A stretch of 41,222 nucleotides of DNA from a virus. Below are positions 1 through 9,140 of the stretch, in pieces. The notes under the pieces are model-generated. The model worked only from the letters and a program-made list of their open reading frames with translations. It searched no databases and was not told where the DNA came from. The stretch spans positions 1-41,222 of the IMG/VR virus record IMGVR_UViG_3300032249_000988, one strand, 5' to 3'. The translations under genes were made by a program, and so were the position numbers. Within the stretch, counting starts at the first letter, position 1; each line of letters opens with the position of its first letter.

Positions 1-123
1 GCGAACTGCCCTGGATTGTCTGGTTGCCCTCTAGGATGGTCGGATTCAACGAATGAAGCCATCTTCGTGACTTCGGTATCGTCCTTTTGTTCAGGTGCAA
101 TCGGTTTTGTCTCTGGGAGTTCA
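1..123. repeat. Terminal direct repeat, left copy (circular-genome overlap)
   Basis: The first 123 bases are identical to the last 123 (41100..41222). The same minus-strand reading frame continues through both copies, so this is the overlap left when a circular, or circularly permuted, genome is written as a line. It is probably not a biological terminal repeat, because it falls inside a coding region. The unique genome length is therefore about 41,099 bp. Confidence 0.95.
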
Positions 124-215
124 ACCATTTCGCGATGGCCTTTGGCCACTCGGCTAGCTTCCTCCGGGGTCAGGTACCATTCGCTTTTTTGGGACTCGGT
201 GGGATCGTTGGCCAT
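1..215 (-). CDS. Polyvalent-type head protein, N-terminal part (continues at 40472..41222)
   Basis: This is the 5' portion of a 280-residue protein cut by the ends of the window. Translation starts at the ATG at 215 (protein begins MANDPTESQK), preceded by GGAG eight bases upstream and 18 bases after the stop of the portal fusion gene. It runs off base 1 in frame and continues in the copy of the same sequence at the right end. The first 51 residues are hydrophilic and acidic, and no domain is recognised in them. They lead into a MASFVESDHPRG module that resembles two modules inside the upstream portal fusion. The tight spacing suggests translational coupling with the portal gene. Function is unknown; it is probably a virion or co-injected protein. 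Confidence 0.85.
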   Translation of the reverse strand, partial: MANDPTESQKSEWYLTPEEASRVAKGHREMVELPETKPIAPEQKDDTEVTKMASFVESDHPRGQPDNPGQF

Positions 216-233
216 TGCTTACTCCGATTAGGT

Positions 234-3200
234 TTAGGTTCCAAAGGATCGAAGAGACAATTTTAACTCGTCCATCATTGCGGACTTAACGGCTTCTTTC
301 TCTTTTTTGGTTTTCGCCAACAGAAGATCTGCCGCGTGCTTTTGGATCACTGCGTTTACTGGGCCCCGAAGATGAACTTCTCGATTGAAATCCTTGACGG
401 ATTGCTCTGCCGAATCGGATCGCTTAGCGTTTTCGTCGATCGCCAGTACGTTCCCAGCCTCCGATACCCGATTGTATCGGCGTTTGTTGGCCACGGCTCG
501 GTAGTCGTCGGCTTCCTGCTGAAGCATGCGGTTTGCAAACGATTCAAGTTCTACCTCCTGATCGAACGTCGATTTTTCATCTTCAAATGCACCGAACAAA
601 TCGAAGCCCGTTTGCGTTGCCTTTCCAGCGTTGGCCATCTTGCGTGCAGCCGTCTCGATTTCTCGCGTACTCCAGTCCTTGCCTTCGGTCTCTCGATCAG
701 CAAGTTTCTTGAACAATAGATCCTGAAGTGCTGGATCCTTGAGGTGCTTTGCGACGGCCAACGCGGTCGTTTCATCCAACCTCCCTTCGGTCACCTTCTG
801 GAATGCCTTATCGTTTAGGGCAGTAAGCGTCACCGCATCGGACGCCAGTTTCCCGGACATGCTGATCCCGGCTTCTCGCAGGTGGTCAAGGGTTTGCCCC
901 GAGTCTCGAAGGTACTTTGCGGCGTCGATGGCCGATCCTCGGCCTTCCGCGATATTCGCTAATGCCCCTCGAGCGCGAGCTTCCTTGGCGTTTGGCGCGT
1001 CGATGTATCTCGCATTGATGTGATCGGCATTGAGTCTGCTTGCCAATTCATGGCGATGGTGTCCGTTGATCACGTAGTCCTGCCCGTCGGATGGATCACG
1101 CCAAACCAATAGCGATCCGGCCAGTTCCGGGTTCCACTTGGAAACTCCCTTGAGTTCTCCAGTCACGCCATCCTCCCCGATGTCTTTCACTTTGTACTGA
1201 AATCGCTTTGGGTCAACTTTCAATGAAGACGTTGGGACCGTGTAGATGTCGCGGTTGTTGACTTGTTTTGGGGTGCCGTTTTCGTGAAACTTACTTGCTT
1301 GGCTGTCCGTTTGGCTTACCTTGCCGTGCAGCCGATCGGCGATCTTGGCGACCAATTGCGGTTTCGCTCCGCCTGCGCGGATACCGTGCTCCTTCTGCAT
1401 CTCCCGTAGCTGCTTGACAGTCAAGATCGAAAGGTGCTCTGTAACCGTCTTCAGAGAGCTGGGAGACCTTTGGCCGTTGAGCGCCTCATTGATCTTTTCC
1501 TTTGCAGCAGATGCCGCCTCGGGGCTGTTCTTGGCGATGAAACGTCCATTCGGCCCTCTGGGGTGATCGATGGCTGTCCATGCCATACGCTTGATGCCAT
1601 AGATTTTGTCAAACATTGCTTCAGCGTCATCGCCGTAGAGCGACGTAAGGATTTCCGCGATCGCTTCTGCCTGTTCATCGCCATTCTCTGGACGCTCGAT
1701 GACTTCGACGTCTCTGTCGTCATGGGGGACGGATAAGCCCATCGCTGTGAAGACTTCAAGCAACGAGAACTTGATAGGATCGGCCTGTCCGTGGCGTTTT
1801 TGTCGGTATGCGGTCATAAGCCCCGCGAAGGCTTCGGCCATGGACTCGGCTTCCGCGTTGGTTGGCCATAGGGAAGCTTCGCCAGACTCATCGGAGAGGC
1901 TAGAAAGATAGGTGTTTTTTCGGCCCTTGGTTTCCAGTTGCTTCTTTACGTGAACTTCAAAGCTTCGTGCGAAGCACTCAATAGAGCTATTCCAATAATC
2001 TCTTTTACCCTCGGATAGCTTTCCGTCTCTGATCATTTTCGATACCACGCCCCGTACCCGCCTCATAAAGGGCTTGGCCGCTTCTTGCCAAGAGGCCATG
2101 GCCCCTCTGATTTCTGGGTCTGGCAGTTCTTTTACCGTAAACTCATCATCACCCCGAGTTCGGTAGGCTTCGGCGGTGGCCGCATTGACTCGAAGAGGAT
2201 AGCCCCGCGTCTTGTGGGTAACTTCGTGGGTATGGGAAACGTCGACGTCGGACATATATTTTCCGCCGTCGCGGCCAATGCCAAAGCCACCGAGCATGTG
2301 ATCGAAGGCGTGGCCCCATTCGTGGGCGAAGGTTCCAACTCCGCTATTGCGGGTCATGTTGATCACTTGGTTTCCCGGCTCGTAGTGCGCGGCTGCCGTA
2401 CCGTGTCCACGAGCCCCGACGGCAAGTCCTAGTTTCCCATCAAGTGAAATATCTTTTGGGTGGAGCCCTGTGACATCCGCAAGGTCCGCTATGGCCTCAA
2501 CCATTCGGGCTGCATGGTGTTTCCGCTCTGAGTCCGTGACTGAATTGCCCCACTGAAAGCCCCTCAAACCATATTCGTCTATCAAATGGTCGACAGCTTT
2601 GTTTGGGTCCGAAGTTATCGACGCAAGATCCCTCCCGCCCATTCTTTCAGCCTTTTGACCGTACAGGTTCTTAAGCTCAAAATCCTTCCTTTTGACCCCG
2701 GTCTTGCTTTCTTTCCCGAAGGTCGCATTGATTGACTTCCCTTCAATGACATCCTTTGCGTGTTCCGCAGCCTTTTCCAACATGATCCGCTTGGACTCCA
2801 TGCCTTGCGGAGTGTTATCGGCGTTGAAAGCGTTTGTCCACTCGTCTCCGTACTTGGTTTTTAGCTCACTGGCAAACTCGTTCAGCTTGCCGTACGTGGT
2901 CGTCTTACTCGCATAGCGGCTGACCTCAAGAGAGTTTGCCAAGCCGACTAGGTTGTTAGCAAGGTTGTCAAAGCGATTTGCTTTTCTCCGCTCGTTGACA
3001 ATCCCCATGACGTGGCTTTGGAGTCTACGAATGGACTTTATCGAGTCTTTATCGTCATGAGTGGAAGCAATCTCTTCGGCCTTCGCCTTTACGCTTTGAT
3101 ATGCTGCCACGTAGTCACTGCGAAGCTCGGGCGTGTTCTTCGTGTTCTTCCCGTAAACTGGGTTTGGCGGAAAACCTCGCATGGCAAAGTGCATGGCCAA

Positions 3201-5510
3201 GGACGTCAACGGGGCCCGGTCTGCATGTTCCATCAAATTGTGAGGTTCAAGCTTCAAGAGCATGTCGCGATTGACAAGCTTCTCGGCTGTTCCGTCGGTT
3301 TCAGCGGATGCTAGCCCTTTCCAAGCGTTGACCTTGTGGCGAGCTGAATTCTTGAGGTCTTCGCCACGGTTGCCTACTTCGCTGTCGCGAGCGAATTCGT
3401 ACTCCTTCTTGGTTTCTTCTTGTTGGTCCGCAGCCTTTGCGGCCTCGCGTGGATCCGCCCCAGATTCCTCGGCTTTCGAAAATGCTTCCGTTGCTGCCGC
3501 TGGGGTTCCGTCGGCGTTGAAGACCTGCGTCGATCCGTCTGGATAGACGAACGGTTTCTTTTCCTTTGCCTTCAGTTCACCGGCTTTGGCTTCCGAGCTT
3601 TTGTCTGCCAAAGCAGTGTCGCTCGAGGCCTGAGGTTCTTCCTTGGAAGTTTCGGTTCCGGCGTCATCCTTGGGAGTACGTCTCCCTCGGTCCAGGCGAT
3701 CTGCGATCTTGTCTACGAGAGATTGCTTCGTCTTTCCTGCTGCCGAAACACCGTATTCCTGTTTCAGGTCGCGAAGTTGCTTGCCGTTCAGCAACGACAA
3801 ATGCTCAACCAGTTTTTTTGCACTCTCAGGTGTCTTGTTCGACTGTAGCGATTCCTTGACTGCATCCTTGGCCGCTGATACTGCCTCTGCGCTGTACTTG
3901 GGAATGAATCTCCCGTTTGGTCCTCGCGGATGGTCGATGGCGTTCCATGAAGCCATTTTTTGGACCTGCGAACCAAACATTTCGTCGAAGTGAGATTCCG
4001 CATCGTCTCCGTAGATGTGTTCGAGGATTTCCGCGATGGCTTCAGCGCGTTCCAGGGCTTCTTCGTCCGAGTCTTCGCCCTCGTCGGATTCTTTCAGCGA
4101 TAGCCGCAAGACACCATTATCCAAAGCTCTCCGAGCTGCTTCTACGATTGACGAAGCGGAAAGAACACCACGGCCAACCGCATCAACGGGGTCTAGGGTT
4201 CCCATGCGCTGCAGCATGCCTTGGTCCGCTGGATTCATAATGCCTGACGGGTCGCCATGCATCGCTTGGCCTTGATCGGTGCCAGCTTGCTTTTGTCCCT
4301 GTTGCTCCATCGCCGATTGTGCGAGTGGTTTATGGGTGATTTCGTATTCGACGTCGGTCCCAAAATTCATTCGGGCGATCGGGTCTAAAGTGCGGCGAAT
4401 GTCGCAAAGGATTTGCACCACCCACGAATCGAGACCGCTGTAGAACGCTGCGAGTGGAAGCGATTTGCCCTCCCAGGATCCAGCGCCGTCGTTGGAAATG
4501 GCACCGTCTGGGATCTCCATGCCTTGGCGTATTTCCGCATCAAGGTCTTTTGGATACTTCAAAATGTGTTCGGGATTCGAAGCTACTGTTGCCTCTGCGA
4601 TAATCCACTTCTCGTTGCCTTGATCGTCGCGCGTCGACGGATAGGTGAGAGTTCCACCCGCTTGGCGTTGCTCTACGATTTGCAGAGCAATATCCCTTGC
4701 TGGTACCGGGGTATCGTTCCCTTCTACAAAAACAGATTCCTCCGGGTATCCCACTTTCATCCCGCCGTATGCATCTTTGTGCATGTACAGGCGTCGAGTA
4801 TCGAGCGCACCGCCGTTGAGCCACTTGTCACACCATGGCGAATAGGCTCCGAGCAAAATTGGACAACTGTATCGCTCCCCGTCTTCAGGTCGGAAGTTTA
4901 TGAAGTAGCAGTACGGAAAGGGGAGTTGCACGACGCCCATGTTCTTCACGTTGTCGATTTGAACACCCCATGGAGTACCCGCATGCTCCCATTCCATGAG
5001 GCGGCAATCCCTAGCGTGGCGATGCAACAATTGATCGATTTCAATGAGATTCGAATCAGATAGCCGCAACGTTACTTCCCCTGCTGCCCAGCCCCATACT
5101 TGCGATCGCATGATCCCTGGTAGGTAATTATTCCATATCGTTTGGAGTTGTCGTAATACCCATGCCGCAACCACTGGATTCTTAGCTTTCACTCCAGGGA
5201 TCCAAGTAGGCTTCCCATCCTCGCCGATTCCATCTTGATAAGCGAACTCGACTGATTGAAGCGGGGCAGCTCGCATCGCGAGGCACAAGCGAACCTGCGG
5301 ATCTCGCAGCATGACCCGAATAGTCTCAAAGGTGAAGAGTGGAAGATCGCGATGCTGATTGAAATAAACGTAGTGAGGACCGCGATAGTGCTGCGTGCGA
5401 GGGTTTCCGCGTGGATTCTCCTTTGTCGGTACAGTCATGGCTTTTTCCGCATCGCCCGTCGGACGATTTCCCACCCCAACGTACGTCTCGAATTCCCATG
5501 ATTGACTCAT
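234..5510 (-). CDS. Portal protein fused to polyvalent cargo (LPD1 metallopeptidase-like and ParB-like domains)
   Basis: A 1758-residue protein; the ATG at 5510 overlaps the upstream stop as ATGA, which decides the start. Residues 1 to about 480 look like a Mu gp29-type portal, the ring through which DNA enters and leaves the capsid. Residues about 490-600 hold a module of YGDDAE, DHPRGPNGRF and a SAP-like helical segment, and about 1290-1390 repeat it. Between them is a charged linker, then an LPD1-type domain with GLRGFQWGN, GARGHGTAAAHYEP and HEWGHAFDH (around 1062), a zinc-metallopeptidase-like motif. Residues about 1420-1560 resemble a ParB-like domain (INGHHRHE), followed by a helical C-terminus. 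Known portals are about 400-600 residues, so the extra 1250 are exceptional. Polyvalent proteins are known phage and conjugative cargo modules; that this cargo is packaged and injected is inference. Confidence 0.85.
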   Translation of the reverse strand: MSQSWEFETYVGVGNRPTGDAEKAMTVPTKENPRGNPRTQHYRGPHYVYFNQHRDLPLFTFETIRVMLRDPQVRLCLAMRAAPLQSVEFAYQDGIGEDGKPTWIPGVKAKNPVVAAWVLRQLQTIWNNYLPGIMRSQVWGWAAGEVTLRLSDSNLIEIDQLLHRHARDCRLMEWEHAGTPWGVQIDNVKNMGVVQLPFPYCYFINFRPEDGERYSCPILLGAYSPWCDKWLNGGALDTRRLYMHKDAYGGMKVGYPEESVFVEGNDTPVPARDIALQIVEQRQAGGTLTYPSTRDDQGNEKWIIAEATVASNPEHILKYPKDLDAEIRQGMEIPDGAISNDGAGSWEGKSLPLAAFYSGLDSWVVQILCDIRRTLDPIARMNFGTDVEYEITHKPLAQSAMEQQGQKQAGTDQGQAMHGDPSGIMNPADQGMLQRMGTLDPVDAVGRGVLSASSIVEAARRALDNGVLRLSLKESDEGEDSDEEALERAEAIAEILEHIYGDDAESHFDEMFGSQVQKMASWNAIDHPRGPNGRFIPKYSAEAVSAAKDAVKESLQSNKTPESAKKLVEHLSLLNGKQLRDLKQEYGVSAAGKTKQSLVDKIADRLDRGRRTPKDDAGTETSKEEPQASSDTALADKSSEAKAGELKAKEKKPFVYPDGSTQVFNADGTPAAATEAFSKAEESGADPREAAKAADQQEETKKEYEFARDSEVGNRGEDLKNSARHKVNAWKGLASAETDGTAEKLVNRDMLLKLEPHNLMEHADRAPLTSLAMHFAMRGFPPNPVYGKNTKNTPELRSDYVAAYQSVKAKAEEIASTHDDKDSIKSIRRLQSHVMGIVNERRKANRFDNLANNLVGLANSLEVSRYASKTTTYGKLNEFASELKTKYGDEWTNAFNADNTPQGMESKRIMLEKAAEHAKDVIEGKSINATFGKESKTGVKRKDFELKNLYGQKAERMGGRDLASITSDPNKAVDHLIDEYGLRGFQWGNSVTDSERKHHAARMVEAIADLADVTGLHPKDISLDGKLGLAVGARGHGTAAAHYEPGNQVINMTRNSGVGTFAHEWGHAFDHMLGGFGIGRDGGKYMSDVDVSHTHEVTHKTRGYPLRVNAATAEAYRTRGDDEFTVKELPDPEIRGAMASWQEAAKPFMRRVRGVVSKMIRDGKLSEGKRDYWNSSIECFARSFEVHVKKQLETKGRKNTYLSSLSDESGEASLWPTNAEAESMAEAFAGLMTAYRQKRHGQADPIKFSLLEVFTAMGLSVPHDDRDVEVIERPENGDEQAEAIAEILTSLYGDDAEAMFDKIYGIKRMAWTAIDHPRGPNGRFIAKNSPEAASAAKEKINEALNGQRSPSSLKTVTEHLSILTVKQLREMQKEHGIRAGGAKPQLVAKIADRLHGKVSQTDSQASKFHENGTPKQVNNRDIYTVPTSSLKVDPKRFQYKVKDIGEDGVTGELKGVSKWNPELAGSLLVWRDPSDGQDYVINGHHRHELASRLNADHINARYIDAPNAKEARARGALANIAEGRGSAIDAAKYLRDSGQTLDHLREAGISMSGKLASDAVTLTALNDKAFQKVTEGRLDETTALAVAKHLKDPALQDLLFKKLADRETEGKDWSTREIETAARKMANAGKATQTGFDLFGAFEDEKSTFDQEVELESFANRMLQQEADDYRAVANKRRYNRVSEAGNVLAIDENAKRSDSAEQSVKDFNREVHLRGPVNAVIQKHAADLLLAKTKKEKEAVKSAMMDELKLSLRSFGT

Positions 5511-6007
5511 GCTCGTTGCCCTCGTTTTGCTTGCGAATCGACGAAGCGTTTGAAGGCTTCGGTTTTTAGTTTCTGCGAGTACGCTTCGTCCCCGGTCGCC
5601 AAGAGTGCTAAGTGATACACACCCTCGTAATCGGTTGGAGAATAGTCGCCGGTCGCTAACCGTTGCTTTGCTCGGTTGCGCACGATGTTGCTTTCTAGAC
5701 CCAGCTTTGTCTCCTCGGATAGCTGCGTTGGGTCGATGTGATATGCCCAAGCAATTTCGGAGTCTATTTCCATTGCTTGCGAGTAAGCGTCGATCGCTTC
5801 GGTAATCAGTTGCCAGAACTGCCAAGCCGCCGTTGTATCGCACTTTAATCCTTTGCTTTCTAGCAGCTCTGCCACTTGCTTCAAGAATGGCATGGTAGGA
5901 CGCATGTTCGCATTCCGAACTGGCAAGTTGCTGGCAAACTTCGTGATCTTCCTTGCCATTTCAAGCATTGAAACTTCAATAGTTTGGGATTCGTATTCGA
6001 TGATCAC
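5507..6007 (-). CDS. Tail-chaperone-like protein, paralogue of the 9141..9473 gene
   Basis: A 166-residue protein, coupled by ATGA overlaps to the distal tail gene upstream and the portal fusion downstream. Residues 40-80 (FLKQVAELLESKGLKCDTTAAWQFWQLI) match in pattern the C-terminal half of the 9141..9473 protein (FLKEYASALDHLGI, then CTSDTAFRFYNLI). The two are probably paralogues. Residues 80-166 add a helical, charged extension that the smaller protein lacks. Position after the distal tail gene and before the portal suggests an assembly role such as a chaperone or scaffold, but no specific function can be read from the sequence. Confidence 0.8.
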   Translation of the reverse strand: MIIEYESQTIEVSMLEMARKITKFASNLPVRNANMRPTMPFLKQVAELLESKGLKCDTTAAWQFWQLITEAIDAYSQAMEIDSEIAWAYHIDPTQLSEETKLGLESNIVRNRAKQRLATGDYSPTDYEGVYHLALLATGDEAYSQKLKTEAFKRFVDSQAKRGQRA

Positions 6008-7752
6008 TTGACGCCCTCTTGACCTTCTTTGGGATCGTTGTCGTTCGGGAAAGTGAGCAGTCTATACTCTTGGGCCCATGAAGCGGAGTACTTTGGAACT
6101 CCAAAATAGTCGCCATCGAACTTCATACCGAATGCACCCTTACCAACTGGAGTGTAGGCTCGTCCTCCGATGAAAATACGCCCGCCCGGTTTTGGTACAG
6201 GATAGCCGATACGCTCTGCATACCCTCGCACAACGATCGATTGAAAGCCTGCTTTGTCCTCAATGAACCGCTTGATTTGCTGCGACTCTACAGGCATTCC
6301 CGTATCTGGTCTCTGTGGATTGAATGGTCGATGCGTCGTTGCGTTCGGTGCAATCTGTACCGATGTGCTGACCCAGGGTTCGTCTTTTAACTCGATCGTG
6401 ACCGAAAATTGCAACCAACTGCTGAGGGGGGATGGCTGTTGATTCGAAAGCACGCTTCCCTCTTGCCATGGTGGAGGTGGTTGTTGTTGCCCTGGGGATC
6501 CTGGTTGAAGTGGGTTTTGCGGGAACGCTCCTGGAGATGATCCCGGCGTAAAGCCGAAGGGGGTTTGGTTGCAAAGGTCGATAATTCGCTCATTGCCCAA
6601 TTCATGCCTCAAGCCCGCCGCCGCCCGGTCGCCGCCCGTTCCTAAGTGTGGCGTGATTCCTTGCAGGGACGAAGCCCAAGCAAGCCATGGATTAGGACCT
6701 TGCAACAAGGGTTGGAATAGCCCGGTCCCCGAAAACATGTTGACCATATTGGAGGGGTCGAGGTAATAGAAGACTATTTGAAAGCTCGCCTTGTTGGAAT
6801 AGATTTCCTCCGCTATGTCAATCGATTCGATAAAAATAGCCGCGCCCGTGGCTCCTAGCGCATTGAGGTATGCGATACGCAACAAAAAAAGATCTCTGAA
6901 AATCAACCATGTACGAACCTTTGGTTCGATCGGCGATAGCTCAATCGTCGCGCTTAGTGTTTGAGATACCCTTGCCAGTGAATTGCGGTTGCGGTTTACT
7001 CTGTGCGTGGCTTGAATCCCAACAACTCCAGGAGGCCACGCGTTGGGGCTTTGTATTTCCGAGTCAACGATGAGGAACGTTGCGCTTTTTTTGTCCGGGT
7101 TGATGCTCCACTCGGATTGCCGTTGGAAGTTTGTCGGCTTACCAAATGTGATTTGACTTTTCCACCTATCAACCGAATCCGTAAGCCAATTTGAAGTTTG
7201 TGTTAGGCGTGTTAAAGCGATTTCGACCACCCCCGATATTCTTCGCGTTGTGTATCCCTTTTCGTCGATAGAGAAGGATACGGCATAGCTGAATTGAGCA
7301 ATTCCGGACAACGCTGGCGGTCGAGTTCCATCGCATATGGCAATCTCAAATTCGCATTCCCATTCGACTTCCGCCGCGTTGGTATGTCCGATTGGATCCC
7401 AACGCAAAAAACGGGGTTTCGGTCCCCAAGAAATGTCTTGGAGTGTATAGCCATTGATTTCCCACCATGGCCCTAAACCATCATGCTTGATGTCTAGTAT
7501 CCCTGCTGGTTTGGAAAGCAATTGCCGAGCGTTGTGGACGTTCAAACCGGCAAACGTTGTTGCATCTTCCGTACCTGGAGTGTAGGACGCTCCCGCATTC
7601 CCCGTGATGATTGTCTTTACGTTCAGCGTAAAGCGAACCGCCTTTACAGTCCTTTCAGAATCGTCGTAGACATATTGCTCAACAACTCCGTACGTTGACC
7701 GATCGTTGAATTGATAGCCGTTGTATCTGATCGAGGACATACCCACTATCAT
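6004..7752 (-). CDS. Distal tail / baseplate structural protein
   Basis: A 582-residue protein directly after the tape measure gene and joined to it by an ATGA overlap. The N-terminus (SIRYNGYQFNDRSTYGVVEQY) and the alternating beta-strand pattern fit a tail-tip or distal tail protein. A proline/glutamine-rich linker lies around residues 395-435 (PGSPGQQQPPPPW). The C-terminal part contains GGRIFIGGRAYTPVG and ends in a charged tail. No enzymatic motif is seen. In siphophages the gene after the tape measure usually encodes the distal tail protein, so the call rests largely on position and on absence of other motifs. Confidence 0.6.
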   Translation of the reverse strand: MIVGMSSIRYNGYQFNDRSTYGVVEQYVYDDSERTVKAVRFTLNVKTIITGNAGASYTPGTEDATTFAGLNVHNARQLLSKPAGILDIKHDGLGPWWEINGYTLQDISWGPKPRFLRWDPIGHTNAAEVEWECEFEIAICDGTRPPALSGIAQFSYAVSFSIDEKGYTTRRISGVVEIALTRLTQTSNWLTDSVDRWKSQITFGKPTNFQRQSEWSINPDKKSATFLIVDSEIQSPNAWPPGVVGIQATHRVNRNRNSLARVSQTLSATIELSPIEPKVRTWLIFRDLFLLRIAYLNALGATGAAIFIESIDIAEEIYSNKASFQIVFYYLDPSNMVNMFSGTGLFQPLLQGPNPWLAWASSLQGITPHLGTGGDRAAAGLRHELGNERIIDLCNQTPFGFTPGSSPGAFPQNPLQPGSPGQQQPPPPWQEGSVLSNQQPSPLSSWLQFSVTIELKDEPWVSTSVQIAPNATTHRPFNPQRPDTGMPVESQQIKRFIEDKAGFQSIVVRGYAERIGYPVPKPGGRIFIGGRAYTPVGKGAFGMKFDGDYFGVPKYSASWAQEYRLLTFPNDNDPKEGQEGVK

Positions 7753-9134
7753 GGCCCTCCGAATTTGGAGTTCATAATTTGCAGCAACATTGGATCAATC
7801 TGTTGCTGATTCTGCTGCGCGTTGCCTTGAAGGTTCAACCAGGCTTCATTCAATTTGAGGGCTAGATCTGCCATGCGGTCTGCGAAGTCTTTTTCCGCTT
7901 TTGCGTTTCGTGCCGCCGCAGCAGCGTCGTCCGCAGCATCCAGGGGGGTCAGCAAAGCTTTGTACGCTTCAATTTCACCCAGTATCCGCTCGATCACAGC
8001 AACCATAGCGCGAATACTAATGACAATCGCTTCCGCTGTATTGATTCCGGCGCTCAACTGTGGCTGAAACTTAGACACTAGATCAAGCAGGTCCGTAAGA
8101 AGCTTTTCTACCTGGTTCCCCAGAGCGCCCTTGGCCGCTTCGAGTCGTCCCGATGCTGGACCGATGCGTTGGGCTCGATCAAGTAGGTTTAATTCTGTGT
8201 TTGCTCGGCTGCGTGCCCTAGCAAGGGAAACATCAGGGGAGAATTTTTCGATGTCGTCCGCCGCATCGTTGAACGCTTTCACTAACACGCCACTAGCAAT
8301 TGCAACCGCTGCTAAGCCGGCTACTACGGCTCCCACCGCGACTCCAACACCCCCAATCGCCGCTGCCCCGGCACTTGCAGCTGCTGGAGCTGTAGCTCCT
8401 GTCGCTGCCGTGGCTGTCGCTGCCGTGGCTGTTGTTACCGCTGGCGCTGCAGTTGCCGCCGTTGCCGCTGTTGTTGCCGTGCTTGCAGCTCCTACTCCAA
8501 ACCTCGCAGCGACTTTAGACGAGACACTTGTTACTGCCTTGCCAAATCGAGTTTTGCCAACGCTGGTTGCAAGCGTTCTGGCACTCTTTGTGAATCGTTG
8601 CCCCACTGCCTTTCCGAGTCGAAAACCGGTTCGGATTGTCCGCGCCGTTGGTGATCGCTTTTCGACACTGTCTAAAAACCGACGTCCCGTCTCTCGCAAC
8701 TTGCCGAAAGTACTTCGAGGGTTACTTTCTGGTTGCGAGGTCGAATTGCTGTCTTGCCTATTTGGTTCCGACTCGGTTGCCCCCGATCGTTGGCTTTCTT
8801 TCTTTTGATACTCCGAAAGGAAGCGATCGAGGTTACGAGAGAAATCCTCTACGGGTCGCTCGAATAGCTCTGGCTTGAGCTTATCGTTGAGAACTTGGAT
8901 TGTCTCTCTCAGGTCAGAGACAGCTCCCTCGAGGGAATGGCGTTCCAGCCCCGTGCCATCCGACTGATGTCCGGATTCCGGTCGAGTTGTTGCAGTCGTC
9001 TCGGATGCGTTTGGGTTTGCGCGCGGATAGTCCTGCACGCCCGGATCCCTTGGGACGGACGTACTGATAGCCTCGCTTTCCTCCGGCGTGCTATCACCAA
9101 GCAGACGTATAACCAATTCTGCATCAGATGCCAT
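7749..9134 (-). CDS. Tape measure protein (short)
   Basis: A 461-residue protein with the expected build of a tape measure. It has a hydrophilic N-terminal third, a basic region rich in Arg/Lys (around 135-205), then a long Ala/Thr/Val low-complexity hydrophobic stretch (about 215-290, with a plausible membrane segment), and a helical C-terminal half. It ends with a Gln-rich tail. It lies between the chaperone-like gene and the distal tail gene, which is the usual place. Tape measure length scales tail length at roughly 0.15 nm per residue, so about 460 residues predicts a short tail of around 70 nm. The codon-level repeats around 8395-8480 encode the Ala/Val/Thr tract. Confidence 0.75.
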   Translation of the reverse strand: MASDAELVIRLLGDSTPEESEAISTSVPRDPGVQDYPRANPNASETTATTRPESGHQSDGTGLERHSLEGAVSDLRETIQVLNDKLKPELFERPVEDFSRNLDRFLSEYQKKESQRSGATESEPNRQDSNSTSQPESNPRSTFGKLRETGRRFLDSVEKRSPTARTIRTGFRLGKAVGQRFTKSARTLATSVGKTRFGKAVTSVSSKVAARFGVGAASTATTAATAATAAPAVTTATAATATAATGATAPAAASAGAAAIGGVGVAVGAVVAGLAAVAIASGVLVKAFNDAADDIEKFSPDVSLARARSRANTELNLLDRAQRIGPASGRLEAAKGALGNQVEKLLTDLLDLVSKFQPQLSAGINTAEAIVISIRAMVAVIERILGEIEAYKALLTPLDAADDAAAAARNAKAEKDFADRMADLALKLNEAWLNLQGNAQQNQQQIDPMLLQIMNSKFGGP

Positions 9135-9140
9135 GCCATA

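Noticed and set aside
4413-5063. Plus-strand 216-codon frame
   Set aside because: It lies wholly inside the portal region of the minus-strand fusion gene, which has clear domain content and start; this is a shadow.
5511-5843. N-terminal extension of the portal fusion by 111 residues
   Set aside because: It overlaps the upstream gene almost entirely, while the ATG at 5510 forms an ATGA overlap and begins a portal-like sequence.
8131-8808. Plus-strand 225-codon Ala/Val-rich frame
   Set aside because: It is the antisense of the Ala/Thr-rich tape measure; the biased composition keeps the opposite strand open.
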